DNA of 64,000 nucleotides from Scytonema sp. UIC 10036 (GTDB lineage Bacteria; Cyanobacteriota; Cyanobacteriia; Cyanobacteriales; Nostocaceae): NCBI RefSeq assembly GCF_009725235.1, contig NZ_WJFC01000059.1:1-64000 (forward strand). The letters run 5' to 3'. Below, piece after piece: positions 28,752 through 38,199 of this stretch. Position numbers and translations under genes: made by a program. Within the stretch, counting starts at the first letter, position 1, and each line of letters starts with the position of its first letter. The notes beneath the pieces were generated by a model, which was not told the DNA's origin, did not search any database, and saw only the letters and a list, made by a program, of their open reading frames with translations.

Positions 28752-29333
28752 ATGAATATTAAAAAACTTTTGGTAATAATTCAGTGCTGGGATTTGCACC
28801 AACATCGTCTTCTTTGGACGCAAACTGCTAAAACTAAAAAATTAGGAAATCGAAGCCTACATTTTGGCTTTATTGCAGTTGCACCCGATGGCAATAAATT
28901 AGTAACACTGTCCCATAAGGTTGAGAGAAAAATTGCCATTTGGGATGCTAAAACTGGTTTACAACAAGGAAGTTTGGGTATTCCTGGCGACTGGGTTATG
29001 TCGGCGCAATTTGTTGACAACCATGTCATGGTTCTGGTTTCTGAAAGTAAGGAAAGTACGTTTTTGTGCCGCATCAACATTGAAACCAAACAAATGTTAG
29101 ACACCACTCAAATTCATCTAGAAGACTTGCGTTCTGTCAGTATTGCAGAAAACGGTCAAACCGTTTTAGCTGCCTTCAATTGCTCGTTACAATCCATTAA
29201 CATCGCCTCAAAGACAGTCGAGGACACATACAATGGATGCGTGAGGTTCTATGTATGCGCCCTTTCACATGATGGACGTTATGCGATCGCTGGAGATTCT
29301 AGCGGTGGAGTTCACCTGTTAGCTAGGGCTTAA
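28752..29333 (+). CDS. WD40-like repeat protein fragment
   Basis: 193 residues with about four beta-propeller blades: FIAVAPDGNKLVTLS...KIAIWDAKTG, VSIAENGQTVLAAFN and CALSHDGRYAIAGDSSGGVHLL. No signal or enzyme domain is present. The N-terminus starts within a blade (IQCWDLHQHRLLW), so this is probably the C-terminal remnant of a larger WD40 protein rather than a complete gene. Confidence 0.5.
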   Translation: MNIKKLLVIIQCWDLHQHRLLWTQTAKTKKLGNRSLHFGFIAVAPDGNKLVTLSHKVERKIAIWDAKTGLQQGSLGIPGDWVMSAQFVDNHVMVLVSESKESTFLCRINIETKQMLDTTQIHLEDLRSVSIAENGQTVLAAFNCSLQSINIASKTVEDTYNGCVRFYVCALSHDGRYAIAGDSSGGVHLLARA

Positions 29334-29384
29334 TCTGTTGGAATACAAGCCTCACATTAAGTAAATTATATTGTTGGGTATCTT

Positions 29385-30023
29385 TTAACTTAGATCGTAC
29401 AAAATAGCCAGCAATTGCTGATAAAAACTCTCTTGTAGTCTAAAAGACGCATTACGCATTCCGTCTACCAACTCCTGTAACAAAGAGACAGATGGACGTG
29501 CGTGGCGTACCCATGCACTTAGGATATCTGGAATTGTTAGATAGGAAATGCCTAAAGTCCGAGCTACCGTACAAGCACCTTCATCACTTGAAAGAAACAC
29601 AGCTGTTAGAGCATCTCTCTGGGCTAAAACTAAACAAGCAGCCTCACCACTACCAATGCCATAGGTATTCCTTAATTCTTCCCTTCTTGGAAGCTCTTTT
29701 AACTTTAAAGGTTCAATAAAAAGGCTCCCCGCCTGAATGTAAAGCTTAAGTTGAGTAGCGTTTTCTAAACGAGCTTGAAAACGCTCTCCTTTAAGTCCTG
29801 GTAAAGTTTGAGCTTGACGACGAGCATAACGTATGCCTGTAGCCAATTCACTCAAATTTTCATCTGATGAATTGAGAGGAAGATTGTCCTCATCTTGGTT
29901 GTACACCTCACAAGGAAAACTTGCTCGTGAAGCGTTGAGAGCCTCCAGCAAGATATTAATTCCTTGAGGATGAGCAAAAGCAAATACTCTCAACACCACT
30001 GTATCGAGAACAAAGTTAGACAT
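29385..30023 (-). CDS. PIN-like toxin of an XRE/ImmA pair
   Basis: A 212-residue protein starting MSNFVLDTVVLRVFAFAH, a PIN-domain opening with acidic D7, and containing GSGEAACLVLAQRDA and FLSSDEGACTVARTLGI, matching the second and third acidic motifs of PIN nucleases (E in GEAA, D in SSDE). It overlaps the upstream XRE-ImmA gene by eight bases and would be co-translated. I infer a nuclease toxin controlled by the upstream protein. Confidence 0.65.
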   Translation of the reverse strand: MSNFVLDTVVLRVFAFAHPQGINILLEALNASRASFPCEVYNQDEDNLPLNSSDENLSELATGIRYARRQAQTLPGLKGERFQARLENATQLKLYIQAGSLFIEPLKLKELPRREELRNTYGIGSGEAACLVLAQRDALTAVFLSSDEGACTVARTLGISYLTIPDILSAWVRHARPSVSLLQELVDGMRNASFRLQESFYQQLLAILYDLS

Positions 30024-31221
30024 AAACCTCTTCGGATTCTTCAGTATCGTCTCCGTAGAGCCTGTCTTCTAGTTCAATATCGCTGATTCTTAACATCTCA
30101 GCTACCCGCCTTAGAGAAAGAAGATTTTTTGATAAGGCACGATAGCCTAGTTCCAAAAAAATTCTTGGTAAGCGTTTTTCAAGTGGCAATGGGCGTGATT
30201 CTAACTCATAAAGAGATGGAGAGTACCCTAATGATTTAGCGATCGCAATTGGTTTCACGCTATTTTTAAACGTTTCTATAGGAGCGCCTAATTTCCGATC
30301 TGCTTCTAGTCGATAAATAGTAGCTTGATAGCTAACTCCAAAGTAGCAGGCAATATGAATGACTTCTTCAGGTTTCTTGACTGTCTTAATTCCTAAAACT
30401 TCTAGTCGCTCTTGTAATCCTTCCTGGGGAATTAAAAAGTAGGACGCAAATCGATGTGCAAAATTTTCTAACAAGTTTGTTTTCTCTGAATCACGACAAA
30501 GAATTGCTGGACGATCCCAGTGAAAAAGGTTGTGAGCAATTTCGTGACATAGCGTGAAGGAAAAACAACTAGAAGCCCGGTCTTCGTTAAACACTACAAC
30601 TGCTCCTAGTTGTGGATGCAAAAAGAAAAGACCAGAGAGATCCGTTTTATCCTTTCCTAGGGAAACAGCAAAAACTTGATAGCCTTGTGCTTCAAGAAAT
30701 TCCTTTACATTAAGCAATGGAGCAATTCCCAAATTATAGTAACGGCGTACTTTTTGAGCAAATTCTGCTACCTCATAGTCAGTGTAATTTTCCTTGGGAA
30801 GAGCAGGAAACGTGGGATGTCGCTTACCTGGAAAAGGTGTTTCGGTAAGGCGGTAAAGTTCCTCCAAATCATGAATTTGCTGGATTAGCTTTATAAGTCC
30901 GGTCTTGCCTGTAGTAGAGAAATGACTCCCTAGTGTCCGCAGTACAGTTTCCCAATCTGGCTGCTGGGGATACTGGTTAGATGCGCTAACATCTGCAAAA
31001 AAGTAGGTCACAGGGATACCGTACAGACGAGCGATTCGATCCAGAGTCAGTGCCTCGATTCTCCGCTTACCACCTTCATACTGACTGAGTGCAGCATTCG
31101 TAATACCTAATGATTGAGCCGCTTCACCTTGGGCAAACCCTGCTATTTCACGAGCTAGCCGCAGTCGTTCTCCTAAACAAATCTCTGGTGAGGGACGGTC
31201 ATTAGAATTCAGCACAAACAT
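30016..31221 (-). CDS. XRE regulator with ImmA/IrrE metallopeptidase domain
   Basis: From ATG 31219-31221 (an earlier in-frame start at 31248 would add nine residues): N-terminal XRE helix-turn-helix (LAREIAGFAQGEAAQSLGITNAALSQYEGG), then an ImmA/IrrE-type zinc peptidase with HEIAHNLFH near the middle (metal ligands HExxH). This architecture acts as an antitoxin or as a stress-triggered repressor-protease. Overlap with the PIN-like gene supports a two-gene toxin-antitoxin or defence module. Confidence 0.8.
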   Translation of the reverse strand: MFVLNSNDRPSPEICLGERLRLAREIAGFAQGEAAQSLGITNAALSQYEGGKRRIEALTLDRIARLYGIPVTYFFADVSASNQYPQQPDWETVLRTLGSHFSTTGKTGLIKLIQQIHDLEELYRLTETPFPGKRHPTFPALPKENYTDYEVAEFAQKVRRYYNLGIAPLLNVKEFLEAQGYQVFAVSLGKDKTDLSGLFFLHPQLGAVVVFNEDRASSCFSFTLCHEIAHNLFHWDRPAILCRDSEKTNLLENFAHRFASYFLIPQEGLQERLEVLGIKTVKKPEEVIHIACYFGVSYQATIYRLEADRKLGAPIETFKNSVKPIAIAKSLGYSPSLYELESRPLPLEKRLPRIFLELGYRALSKNLLSLRRVAEMLRISDIELEDRLYGDDTEESEEVYV

Positions 31222-31463
31222 CACCTCAAAAGTTGTAAAATTTAACAAATTGTTATTTTTTGATTTCCACTACTATTATTTTAACATTGGGAAGATTTTT
31301 TCGCTTTTCGACTAAAGCCAGCATGCTTACCGGAAATCCGATAAATGACTGCTTGTCCAGTGGTGCAGCAAAGGTATTGTTTCAGCCAGAGATGTGAGGA
31401 AAGATGAATAACCACGTTTGATGACGTTCAATTTTTGCGGTGCAAGATATAAATCTAGCAACT

Positions 31464-32462
31464 TTACAAACCATCAACCGTAAGAATGACTTTGCCGCTT
31501 GTTTCACGATTGAGGATAGCAGTGTGAGCAAAAGCCGCATCCTTTAAGGAAAAGGTTGGATTGAATACTGGGTGCAACTTGCCTTCGAGCGACCAGGTAA
31601 AAAGTTGCTGTAGCGATGTATTGAACTGCTCGGGGTGTTGTTCGATCCAAACATCGACGGCGAAGCCTGTAATGGACTGGTTCTTAAACAAAATACCTTT
31701 CATTTGCTCGGAGGTAAAAACTGGGAACTCTCCGGATAACCAACCATATGTTACAAATCGTCCTCCGGTAGCAATGCAGTACAAGTTGCTACTGACCATT
31801 GATGCTCCCACCGAATCCAGAATTATATCCACTCCTTGACCTTGCGTTGCTGTTAACACTTCCTGCGACCAGTTCGGATCTGTATAGTTGACTGCACAAT
31901 CAACACCAATCTCGTACAGACGAGAACGCTTTTTCTCACTGCTTGCTGTACCGATGACTAATCCTGCGCCCATAAGTTTGGCAATTTGGACTGCCATGTT
32001 ACCAACTCCACCAGCTGCTGCATGGACGAGCACACTCTCTCCGCTTTTAAGGCGTCCCGCTCCATTCAGTAAGAAGAATGCTGATAGACCTTGAACAAGC
32101 AGTGCTAAGGCAGTGCGATCGCTAATTCCATCAGGAAGTGGTACGAGTTGTTGTCTGGGAACGACAGCATATTCAGCGTAACCACCAGCAAAAGCAGTTA
32201 TAGCAGCAACACGACTGCCAATCAAAGTGTTGGAAACTCCTTCACCAACGTCTGCTACAATACCAGCAACTTCCATACCGGGGATATAAGGAGTGGGAAG
32301 CTGACGGGGATAAGAGCCTTGGTGCTGCATGATGTCCACAAAATTCACCCCAGCTGCTTTTACCTTTAAAAGCACTTCACCCGGTTTTGGTATCGGTTTG
32401 GCAACATTTTGCAATTGTAGAACACTAGGATTACCACGCTCTGACACAACGATCGCTTTCAT
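31464..32462 (-). CDS. Zinc-free quinone oxidoreductase (MDR family)
   Basis: 333 residues from the ATG at 32460-32462 (MKAIVVSERG), though the frame is open to 32513. Signatures: GVNFVDIMQHQGSYP, PGMEVAGIVADVGEGV, and the NADPH-binding AAAGGVGNMAVQIAKLMGA. It lacks the catalytic and structural zinc cysteines, as in NADPH:quinone reductases (Qor). Divergent from a LysR gene, which likely controls it. Confidence 0.85.
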   Translation of the reverse strand: MKAIVVSERGNPSVLQLQNVAKPIPKPGEVLLKVKAAGVNFVDIMQHQGSYPRQLPTPYIPGMEVAGIVADVGEGVSNTLIGSRVAAITAFAGGYAEYAVVPRQQLVPLPDGISDRTALALLVQGLSAFFLLNGAGRLKSGESVLVHAAAGGVGNMAVQIAKLMGAGLVIGTASSEKKRSRLYEIGVDCAVNYTDPNWSQEVLTATQGQGVDIILDSVGASMVSSNLYCIATGGRFVTYGWLSGEFPVFTSEQMKGILFKNQSITGFAVDVWIEQHPEQFNTSLQQLFTWSLEGKLHPVFNPTFSLKDAAFAHTAILNRETSGKVILTVDGL

Positions 32463-32587
32463 TGAAAACTCCTTAGATTTGGACATCTGGTGGTGAAGAA
32501 AGTCATGACGCACTTGCTCCGAGGGATCGCTCAGAGGTGAGGAGTTTGTTCAAGCTGCGGCACTCATCTCAACCATAAATTGACGAT

Positions 32588-32653
32588 AATTCATGATTTA
32601 ACTTAGATAAAGTAGGTTGGTTTCACTTTACTTGTGAATAAATTTCATGAATT
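32588..32653. promoter_or_regulatory. Inverted AATTCATGA sites between qor-like and LysR genes
   Basis: AATTCATGA at 32588-32596 and TCATGAATT at 32645-32653 are inverted copies 48 bp apart in the divergent intergenic region. They could be LysR half-sites or promoter elements. Motif-only inference. Confidence 0.35.
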
Positions 32654-32667
32654 AAGGATTCTGTTGT

Positions 32668-33582
32668 ATGGACAAACTCAACAGCCTGACCATCTTTACT
32701 CGTGCAGCGCAAACACGTAACTTCGCATTAGCTGCTCAGCAACTTGGTATTTCTCCCTCTACCGTCAGTAAAGCAGTATCGCGTTTGGAAGAACGCCTGG
32801 GGACGCGTTTACTTCAACGCACTACCCGCAGCATTACCCTGACGGATGATGGAACACGGTTTTACAATCGGTGTTGCCAGATTTTGGAGGATATTGAGGA
32901 AGCTGAATCGGAACTCAACAGAGCGCAATCTCATCCCTTTGGAACGTTGCGGATCGGTATGGTTCCTTCATTTGCTAGAATCCATGTTATGCCAGCTTTA
33001 CCAGAATTTGCAGAACGCTATCCTGATGTAAATTTAGAGCTTTTTCTCAGCGATCGCTACGTGGATTTGATTGAAGAAGGTTTTGATGGAGTCGTCAGAG
33101 TCGGTAAGAGTCCTGACAGTAACTTTGCCATGCAATCCCTTGCATCCGCTCGGTTGGTTGTTTGTGCGTCTCCAAATTACTTCTCGCGCTATGGAGTTCC
33201 CCAAACACCAGAAGACCTCTTGCATCATAATTGTATCAACTATGTTGTGCCGCAGACCGGACGAATTCGTGAATGGACATTTCAAAACGGAAAGAAAAGG
33301 TTGCAATTGCCTGTCAATGGACGGTTTTGTATTGACAATGCAGAGGCAAGTGTGGAAGCCGCGATCGCCGGAACCGGAATTATCCAGTTATATAACTTTG
33401 TTGTGGGTCAAGCTATCAATCAAGGACAACTTGTGCCTATTTTATCAAACTATGCACCTGCCAAAGTGCCGATATCACTTATCTATGCTCAGAAGCGATA
33501 TTTATGTGCTAAAGGACAAGTGTTTATCGAGTTTCTTCAGAAATTAATAGCACAGTTAAAGCGCGAGCGGATTGTGGAGTGA
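32668..33582 (+). CDS. LysR family transcriptional regulator
   Basis: 304 residues. N-terminal winged HTH: FTRAAQTRNFALAAQQLGISPSTVSKAVSRLEERLGTRLLQRTTRSITLT. The C-terminal effector domain shows GTLRIGMVPSF, ERYPDVNLELFLSDRYVDLIEEGFD and FCIDNAEASVEAAIAGTGI. Close to the AaeR/CrgA-like group often divergent from quinone reductases. Its target is probably the adjacent oxidoreductase. Confidence 0.9.
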   Translation: MDKLNSLTIFTRAAQTRNFALAAQQLGISPSTVSKAVSRLEERLGTRLLQRTTRSITLTDDGTRFYNRCCQILEDIEEAESELNRAQSHPFGTLRIGMVPSFARIHVMPALPEFAERYPDVNLELFLSDRYVDLIEEGFDGVVRVGKSPDSNFAMQSLASARLVVCASPNYFSRYGVPQTPEDLLHHNCINYVVPQTGRIREWTFQNGKKRLQLPVNGRFCIDNAEASVEAAIAGTGIIQLYNFVVGQAINQGQLVPILSNYAPAKVPISLIYAQKRYLCAKGQVFIEFLQKLIAQLKRERIVE

Positions 33583-33877
33583 GTTTCACTGTCAGCAAAA
33601 TTGGTATCAGGTAACACAGAAAAAGCTTTAACCCGCCATTCATCCCCACCGTAAGACGGATGAGGTAGCCCTGACAGCTTGATTAAATGAATTCAGCCTG
33701 ACTTTTAATGGCACCACTTACAGCATGAAGCAAGAAACTCTCATTCTAAGTGGTGAATATCTGCTATTGCTTGCTTGTGAAAAGCTAATGAAAGCGCTGA
33801 CACAAAAAAGTGTATTGAATGAAACATAGGCTACGCAAATTTTTTGGAATTAGCAAACAAAAAACGGTGAAAATATT

Positions 33878-34735
33878 ATGACTCAAACACAAGAATTACA
33901 ACCACCACAACATCAGAATCCTCCCGGACGAGAAGGCGAAATGACGCCAAAGCCCCAATCTCAAAATCCTCAATACAAAGGAAGTGGCAAGCTAGAAGGT
34001 AAAGTCGCGTTGATTACAGGTGCCGATAGCGGTATTGGTCGCGCAACAGCAATCCTCTTTGCTAGAGAGGGGGCGGATGTGGCTGTTGTTTATCTGAGCG
34101 AACAGCAGGATGCAGAAGAAACAAAGCGACTGGTGGAAACTGAAGGTACGCGCTGTCTGTTGATTAAGGGAGATGTCGGTAGCGAATCGTTCTGCAAGGA
34201 AGCCATACAGCAAACGGTTAATCAGCTTGGACATCTAGATATTCTCATTAATAACGCAGCAGAACAGCATCCACAACAGAGCATTGAAGACATCTCAGCC
34301 GAGCAATTGGAGCGGACTTTTCGCACCAATATCTTTGGTATGTTCTTTATGACTAAAGCAGCTCTGCCACATCTTAAAGAAGGTAGTGCTATCATCAATA
34401 CCACTTCAGTCACCGCCTATAAAGGTAGTCCCCAACTGCTAGATTACTCAGCAACTAAGGGTGCGATCGTTGCTTTTACTCGTTCTCTCTCGCAATCCCT
34501 GGTTGAGAAAGGTATTCGAGTCAATGGCGTTGCACCAGGTCCCATCTGGACTCCCTTGATTCCCTCAACTTTTCCTGAAGAGAAGGTAAAGAGTTTTGGC
34601 GCTCAAGTTCCTATGCAACGAGCCGGACAGCCAGAAGAAGTTGCTCCTTGTTATGTATTCTTGGCTTCTCATGACTCTTCTTATATGTCAGGTCAAATTT
34701 TGCATCCCAATGGTGGCGAAGTGGTCAACGCTTAG
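33878..34735 (+). CDS. SDR family oxidoreductase (YghA-like)
   Basis: 285 residues with a disordered Gln/Pro-rich first 35 residues, then the classical SDR: TGADSGIGRATA (NADP-binding GxxxGxG), DILINNAAEQ (NNAG variant), NTTSVTAYKG (catalytic Ser), YSATKGAIVAF (YxxxK), and NGVAPGPIWTPLIP. The N-terminal extension is typical of YghA/glucose dehydrogenase-like stress-induced SDRs. Ends before a rho-independent terminator. Confidence 0.9.
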   Translation: MTQTQELQPPQHQNPPGREGEMTPKPQSQNPQYKGSGKLEGKVALITGADSGIGRATAILFAREGADVAVVYLSEQQDAEETKRLVETEGTRCLLIKGDVGSESFCKEAIQQTVNQLGHLDILINNAAEQHPQQSIEDISAEQLERTFRTNIFGMFFMTKAALPHLKEGSAIINTTSVTAYKGSPQLLDYSATKGAIVAFTRSLSQSLVEKGIRVNGVAPGPIWTPLIPSTFPEEKVKSFGAQVPMQRAGQPEEVAPCYVFLASHDSSYMSGQILHPNGGEVVNA

Positions 34736-34777
34736 TCTCTAGTGCATTTGGTCTTGGTAATTACTTTCTTTTTCTCA

Positions 34778-34808
34778 AAGCTTCTGAAATATCTCAGAGG
34801 CTTTTTTT
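34778..34808 (+). terminator. Rho-independent terminator of the SDR gene
   Basis: AAGCTTCTGA and TCAGAGGCTT form a 10-bp stem (one wobble) followed by a run of T. It stands about 40 bp after the SDR stop codon. Confidence 0.75.
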
Positions 34809-34821
34809 GTACTTGCAATAC

Positions 34822-34846
34822 AAAAAACCCCCGATTGTATCGGGGG
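34822..34846 (-). terminator. Terminator facing the psaJ-like gene
   Basis: On the minus strand CCCCCGAT-ACA-ATCGGGGG is followed by TTTTTTG: an 8-bp GC-rich stem with a U tract, about 100 bp downstream of the psaJ-like gene. Confidence 0.75.
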
Positions 34847-34948
34847 TGAATACAAACTAAGATTTGCTCCTCTTATCTATTCTGCTAGGGAGTAAATTAT
34901 TGCACCTCACTCAGAAGATGTAACCGGAAATAGGTAACCTTGTATACA

Positions 34949-35098
34949 TTACGGTATTGGATGAAAGAGAAGGTCTGGAAAAACGTAGTTAAACAAAGCC
35001 CAAGTCGTAAAAGCAACTGACACTGAAACAACAGCAAGAACTGGTGCTAGAGAAAGATATTGAACGAAATAGTTTACTTGGTCGTTTTGTTTTTGCAT
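34949..35098 (-). CDS. psaJ: PsaJ-like photosystem I subunit IX
   Basis: A 49-residue ORF: MQKQNDQVNYFVQYLSLAPV opening, a single membrane segment (VLAVVSVSVAFTTWALFNYV), and the ending FPDLLFHPIP. The pattern YLS.APV...FPDLLFHP is the hallmark of PsaJ, which sits next to PsaF in photosystem I. A GAAGGAG site precedes the ATG and a terminator follows. PsaJ normally follows psaF; none is near, and the membrane segment differs from standard PsaJ, so this is probably a second, divergent copy. Confidence 0.75.
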   Translation of the reverse strand: MQKQNDQVNYFVQYLSLAPVLAVVSVSVAFTTWALFNYVFPDLLFHPIP

Positions 35099-35180
35099 GA
35101 TGAAATACTCCTTCAAGAACTAATAACTGTTAACTGAAATGACTTATAGCCTTTCTCAGGCTAATGAGGTACACCACCCT

Positions 35181-35217
35181 TTCATCCCCCCTTACCAAGG
35201 GGGGACAGAGGGGGGTA
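35181..35217. repeat. CCCCCCTTACCAAGGGGGG palindromic repeat
   Basis: A short hairpin unit, CCCCCCTTACCAAGGGGGG, followed by ACAGAGGGGGGTAA. Same family as units near 21.4, 37.9 and 59.6 kb. Confidence 0.6.
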
Positions 35218-35263
35218 ATTTTTGTACCTCACCAAGTTGAAATTTGCTATAGCTATAAAGCCG

Positions 35264-35617
35264 CTAATTTTGCACTATCAGCTTGACATTAGAATTTTGC
35301 AGACCTGGTTGCTTGATTTGGCAAATGGTCTTATTAATTGCGTACTTTTGATTGATAGAATTAATCAGCTGAGCCTGATTGTGTTTAATAGCAACACCTG
35401 GTATGTCAGCGATTAGGTCAAAAGTCCCATCAGCATTGCGAGACCAGCCAAGGTCACATTCTCCATCAAGTACAGCCACAATATCAGCAGAAACTCGCTG
35501 ACCATTAACGCCACGGACATTACCATCTGTAATTGCACGGATACCTAAATCGCGTAGCGTTGTTTTTAAGATTTCAAGATCGGTGAGTTTAGTGGGAAAA
35601 CTACAAAAGTGAGACAC
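35264..35617 (-). CDS. ycf35: Ycf35/DUF1257 family protein
   Basis: 117 residues matching the Ycf35 pattern: MSHFCSFPTKLTDLEILKTTLRDLG, the repeated VRGVNGQ and DGECDLGWSRNADGTFDLIADIPGV, and a C-terminal QKYA..T segment. Ycf35 is conserved in cyanobacteria and algal plastids; function not established. It lies three bases after a small membrane protein gene and upstream of psaJ on the same strand. Confidence 0.8.
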   Translation of the reverse strand: MSHFCSFPTKLTDLEILKTTLRDLGIRAITDGNVRGVNGQRVSADIVAVLDGECDLGWSRNADGTFDLIADIPGVAIKHNQAQLINSINQKYAINKTICQIKQPGLQNSNVKLIVQN

Positions 35618-35619
35618 AG

Positions 35620-35937
35620 TTATTTCCTCCTAGAAAATTTTGAGAAAAACGACTTTTGAACAGGTCTATTTTTGACGCAAAAATCAGAGCAATTGATTGC
35701 TTCTTCAGTTAAGGCAAAAATTGGGTTTATGGTACACTTAAGACGATAATCGCCTGTAAAAAATCGACAATCTGGGCACTTAATTTGATGCAACCGTTTG
35801 ACAGTGGCAAACCCAATGCCTGCAGCCCGCCACATAGACCACAACATAAAAACAATTAATGCCCAAATAGCGATAAAGCAAAGAAGGCTTACAACAGGTG
35901 GTAAAGCCTGAGTTTCGGATGACAGTGGTTGAAACAT
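35620..35937 (-). CDS. Small membrane protein with Cys motif
   Basis: 105 residues: one or two membrane segments at about 15-40 (VVSLLCFIAIWALIVFMLWSMW), then a cytoplasmic or lumenal tail with CPDC...C and a later C...DFC, possibly metal-binding. It probably forms an operon with ycf35 (two-base gap). Family not recognised. Confidence 0.6.
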   Translation of the reverse strand: MFQPLSSETQALPPVVSLLCFIAIWALIVFMLWSMWRAAGIGFATVKRLHQIKCPDCRFFTGDYRLKCTINPIFALTEEAINCSDFCVKNRPVQKSFFSKFSRRK

Positions 35938-36158
35938 AGTTGGGCTTCAGCAACAAGAAAACTTTAAGCAGTTACTTTAATTGGCATTGTTAATGTTCCT
36001 AAACAAATCTCAATATTTATGCGATCCCTTCGATAGTAGTTACCTTAAACACGACAATTCCCTGTCTGTAGTTTTAAACTGTAGGCAATCTTAAGGACGA
36101 TTCTCTCGCTAAAAAAGCTGTATCCTGGAACACAATCAGTCAAGTTAGCAGTTAAATA

Positions 36159-36419
36159 TTAACAGTGGATATTGTTCCAGTATTGTTGAACCATCTGCTC
36201 ATATATTTCCACAAGGCGCAAATACGCACTGGTGGCAGCTAAATGGGCTTGTAACGCCTGCACAAAAAAAAACCTGAGTATTTCCCCCCCCCGCAAAGTT
36301 ATAAATAAAACATAATTTTTCGAAACTTCCATAGAGTACTTTAGGAATGTATAGTACTCTTCAATAAATTCGCTATACTCAGGAGAAACAGACAGATTGT
36401 CTTGAGGACTGCTGAACAT
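36159..36419 (-). CDS. Hypothetical 86-residue protein
   Basis: An alpha-helical small protein (YSEFIEEYYTFLKYSMEVSKNY, AHLAATSAYLRLVEIYEQMVQQYW) with no signal, motif or recognisable family. Aromatic-rich amphipathic helices suggest a small scaffold or membrane-associated protein. Same strand as the ycf35 genes but 220 bp upstream. Confidence 0.45.
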   Translation of the reverse strand: MFSSPQDNLSVSPEYSEFIEEYYTFLKYSMEVSKNYVLFITLRGGEILRFFFVQALQAHLAATSAYLRLVEIYEQMVQQYWNNIHC

Positions 36420-36703
36420 AACTGTTTGCAGGTTTGATACTTCACAACAAGGTAAACACCTTTATTTCCCTAAAACATCCCTCATTAGAATTAGTGAAGA
36501 TTACGATTCTCTGTAAACATAGCTACAAGATAGAATTTTAACAAAAAACTTTGTAGAGTTTTATACCATTTAGCAGAGGAAAAACGACTGAGTTTGAAAT
36601 AGAAATTATGTATCTTTTGTAAATGCCTTCTACCCTCTGCTTTTCTTCAAGAAGAAACGCGTAAATCCTTGCCATATTTTACACAATTTATAGGAAACAA
36701 ACA

Positions 36704-37867
36704 ATGACTGATAAAGCAACAAAGCCAAAGAACCATCTCGTCAAGATTAAAGATTACGGTCAAAGTATTTGGATGGATAATTTGACCCGTGACATGATTC
36801 AGTCTGGTGAACTCAAACAACTGATTGAAAATGGTGGTATCCGTGGGATTACCTCTAACCCATCTATTTTTGAAAAAGCAATCAAGGGTAACGCAATTTA
36901 CGATGCTGATATTGAAGCTGGGGTTAAAGCTAAGTTACCGATTGATAAAATTTACGAGTCACTCATCTTTGATGATATCCGTAATGCTTGTCATATCTTG
37001 AAACCTGTCTATGAAGCGTCGAATGGTTTGGATGGCTATGTTAGTATAGAAGTACCACCAGTGATTGCCCACGACACTGAAAGGACAATTGAGGAAGCTC
37101 GACGCTACTACCAAGAGATTGGGCGAGAAAATGTGATGATTAAGATTCCTGGTACAACTAAGGGTTTGCCTGCAGTGGAACAAGTCATCAGTGAAGGAAT
37201 CAATGTCAATGTGACTTTGCTGTTCTCAGTTAACAGCTATGTTGAGACAGCGTGGGCTTATATTCGAGGTTTGGAAAATCGGTTAGCAGAAGGAAAGGAT
37301 ATTAGTCAAATTGCGTCGGTAGCGAGTTTTTTCCTGAGCCGAATTGATAACAACATTGATAAGCGCATTGATGAAAAACTGAAAAAAGGCGTTGATGATA
37401 TCGCCATGGAAGCAAAGTTAAAAGCTGTGAAGGGCAAAGTCGCGATCGCTAACGCTAAAATAGCATATCAAAAATACAAGGAGATTTTCGCAAGTGATAG
37501 ATGGCACGCTTTAGTGGCAAAAGGTGCTAAAGTTCAGAGGTTATTGTGGGCTAGTACTAGCACAAAAGATCCTAACTATAGTGATGTCATGTATGTAGAT
37601 GCGTTGGTTGGTCCCGACACTGTTAACACTTTGCCACCAAACACTATTGAAGCTTGTGCTGACCACTGCGAGCCAGCAAATCGCATTGAAACTGACGTGG
37701 ACGAAGCCTATAACCTCATCGAGAACCTTAAAGACCCAGATATTAACATTAATCTGGATCAAGTGATGAGCGATTTGCTAGAAGAAGGAATTGACAAATT
37801 TATTCAGCCTTTCCAATCTCTCATGAAATCTTTGGAGGAAAAGGTGAATCGTTTATCTCCTGTTTAA
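36704..37867 (+). CDS. tal: Transaldolase
   Basis: 387 residues with all transaldolase marks: YGQSIWMDNLTRDMI, GGIRGITSNPSIFEKAI, the active-site segment NVMIKIPGTTKGLP with the Schiff-base lysine at residue 147, and GINVNVTLLFSVNSYVETAWAY. It transfers dihydroxyacetone groups in the pentose phosphate pathway. The longer bifunctional-looking size fits the TAL group of cyanobacteria. It is the intact counterpart of the Lys-lacking paralogue at 11353. Confidence 0.9.
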   Translation: MTDKATKPKNHLVKIKDYGQSIWMDNLTRDMIQSGELKQLIENGGIRGITSNPSIFEKAIKGNAIYDADIEAGVKAKLPIDKIYESLIFDDIRNACHILKPVYEASNGLDGYVSIEVPPVIAHDTERTIEEARRYYQEIGRENVMIKIPGTTKGLPAVEQVISEGINVNVTLLFSVNSYVETAWAYIRGLENRLAEGKDISQIASVASFFLSRIDNNIDKRIDEKLKKGVDDIAMEAKLKAVKGKVAIANAKIAYQKYKEIFASDRWHALVAKGAKVQRLLWASTSTKDPNYSDVMYVDALVGPDTVNTLPPNTIEACADHCEPANRIETDVDEAYNLIENLKDPDININLDQVMSDLLEEGIDKFIQPFQSLMKSLEEKVNRLSPV

Positions 37868-37892
37868 TTGGGATTTAAGAAAAACTTTGTTT

Positions 37893-38006
37893 TACCCCAC
37901 CCTAACCCTCCCCTTAGAAAGGGGAGGGAACTTGATTTTTTGTTTCCCCCCTTTCTAAGGCTTGATTTCTTGTTTCCCCCTTTCTAAGGGGGATTAAGGG
38001 GGTAAA
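37893..38006. repeat. Cluster of CT-rich palindromic repeats after tal
   Basis: Contains CCCTCCCCTTAGAAAGGGGAGGG and two related CCCCCTTTCTAAG units. Hairpin potential right after tal, so may act as an mRNA end structure. Same family as repeats near 21.4, 35.2 and 59.6 kb. Confidence 0.6.
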
Positions 38007-38199
38007 TATTAAAGTTCTCCTTTTTAAAATGTGAAATATACGTAGGCTAAGCATTGCTTACCACATATACTTTTTGGTGAGTAAAGTCCTACCTATAGGA
38101 TTAAAAATTGTTTGGAAATGATATAGTAAGATTCCTAGAGTAAAATAAACTCGAAAGTGCATTGCATCTACAACTATTAATAGAAGCAGCAAGCGTTTG

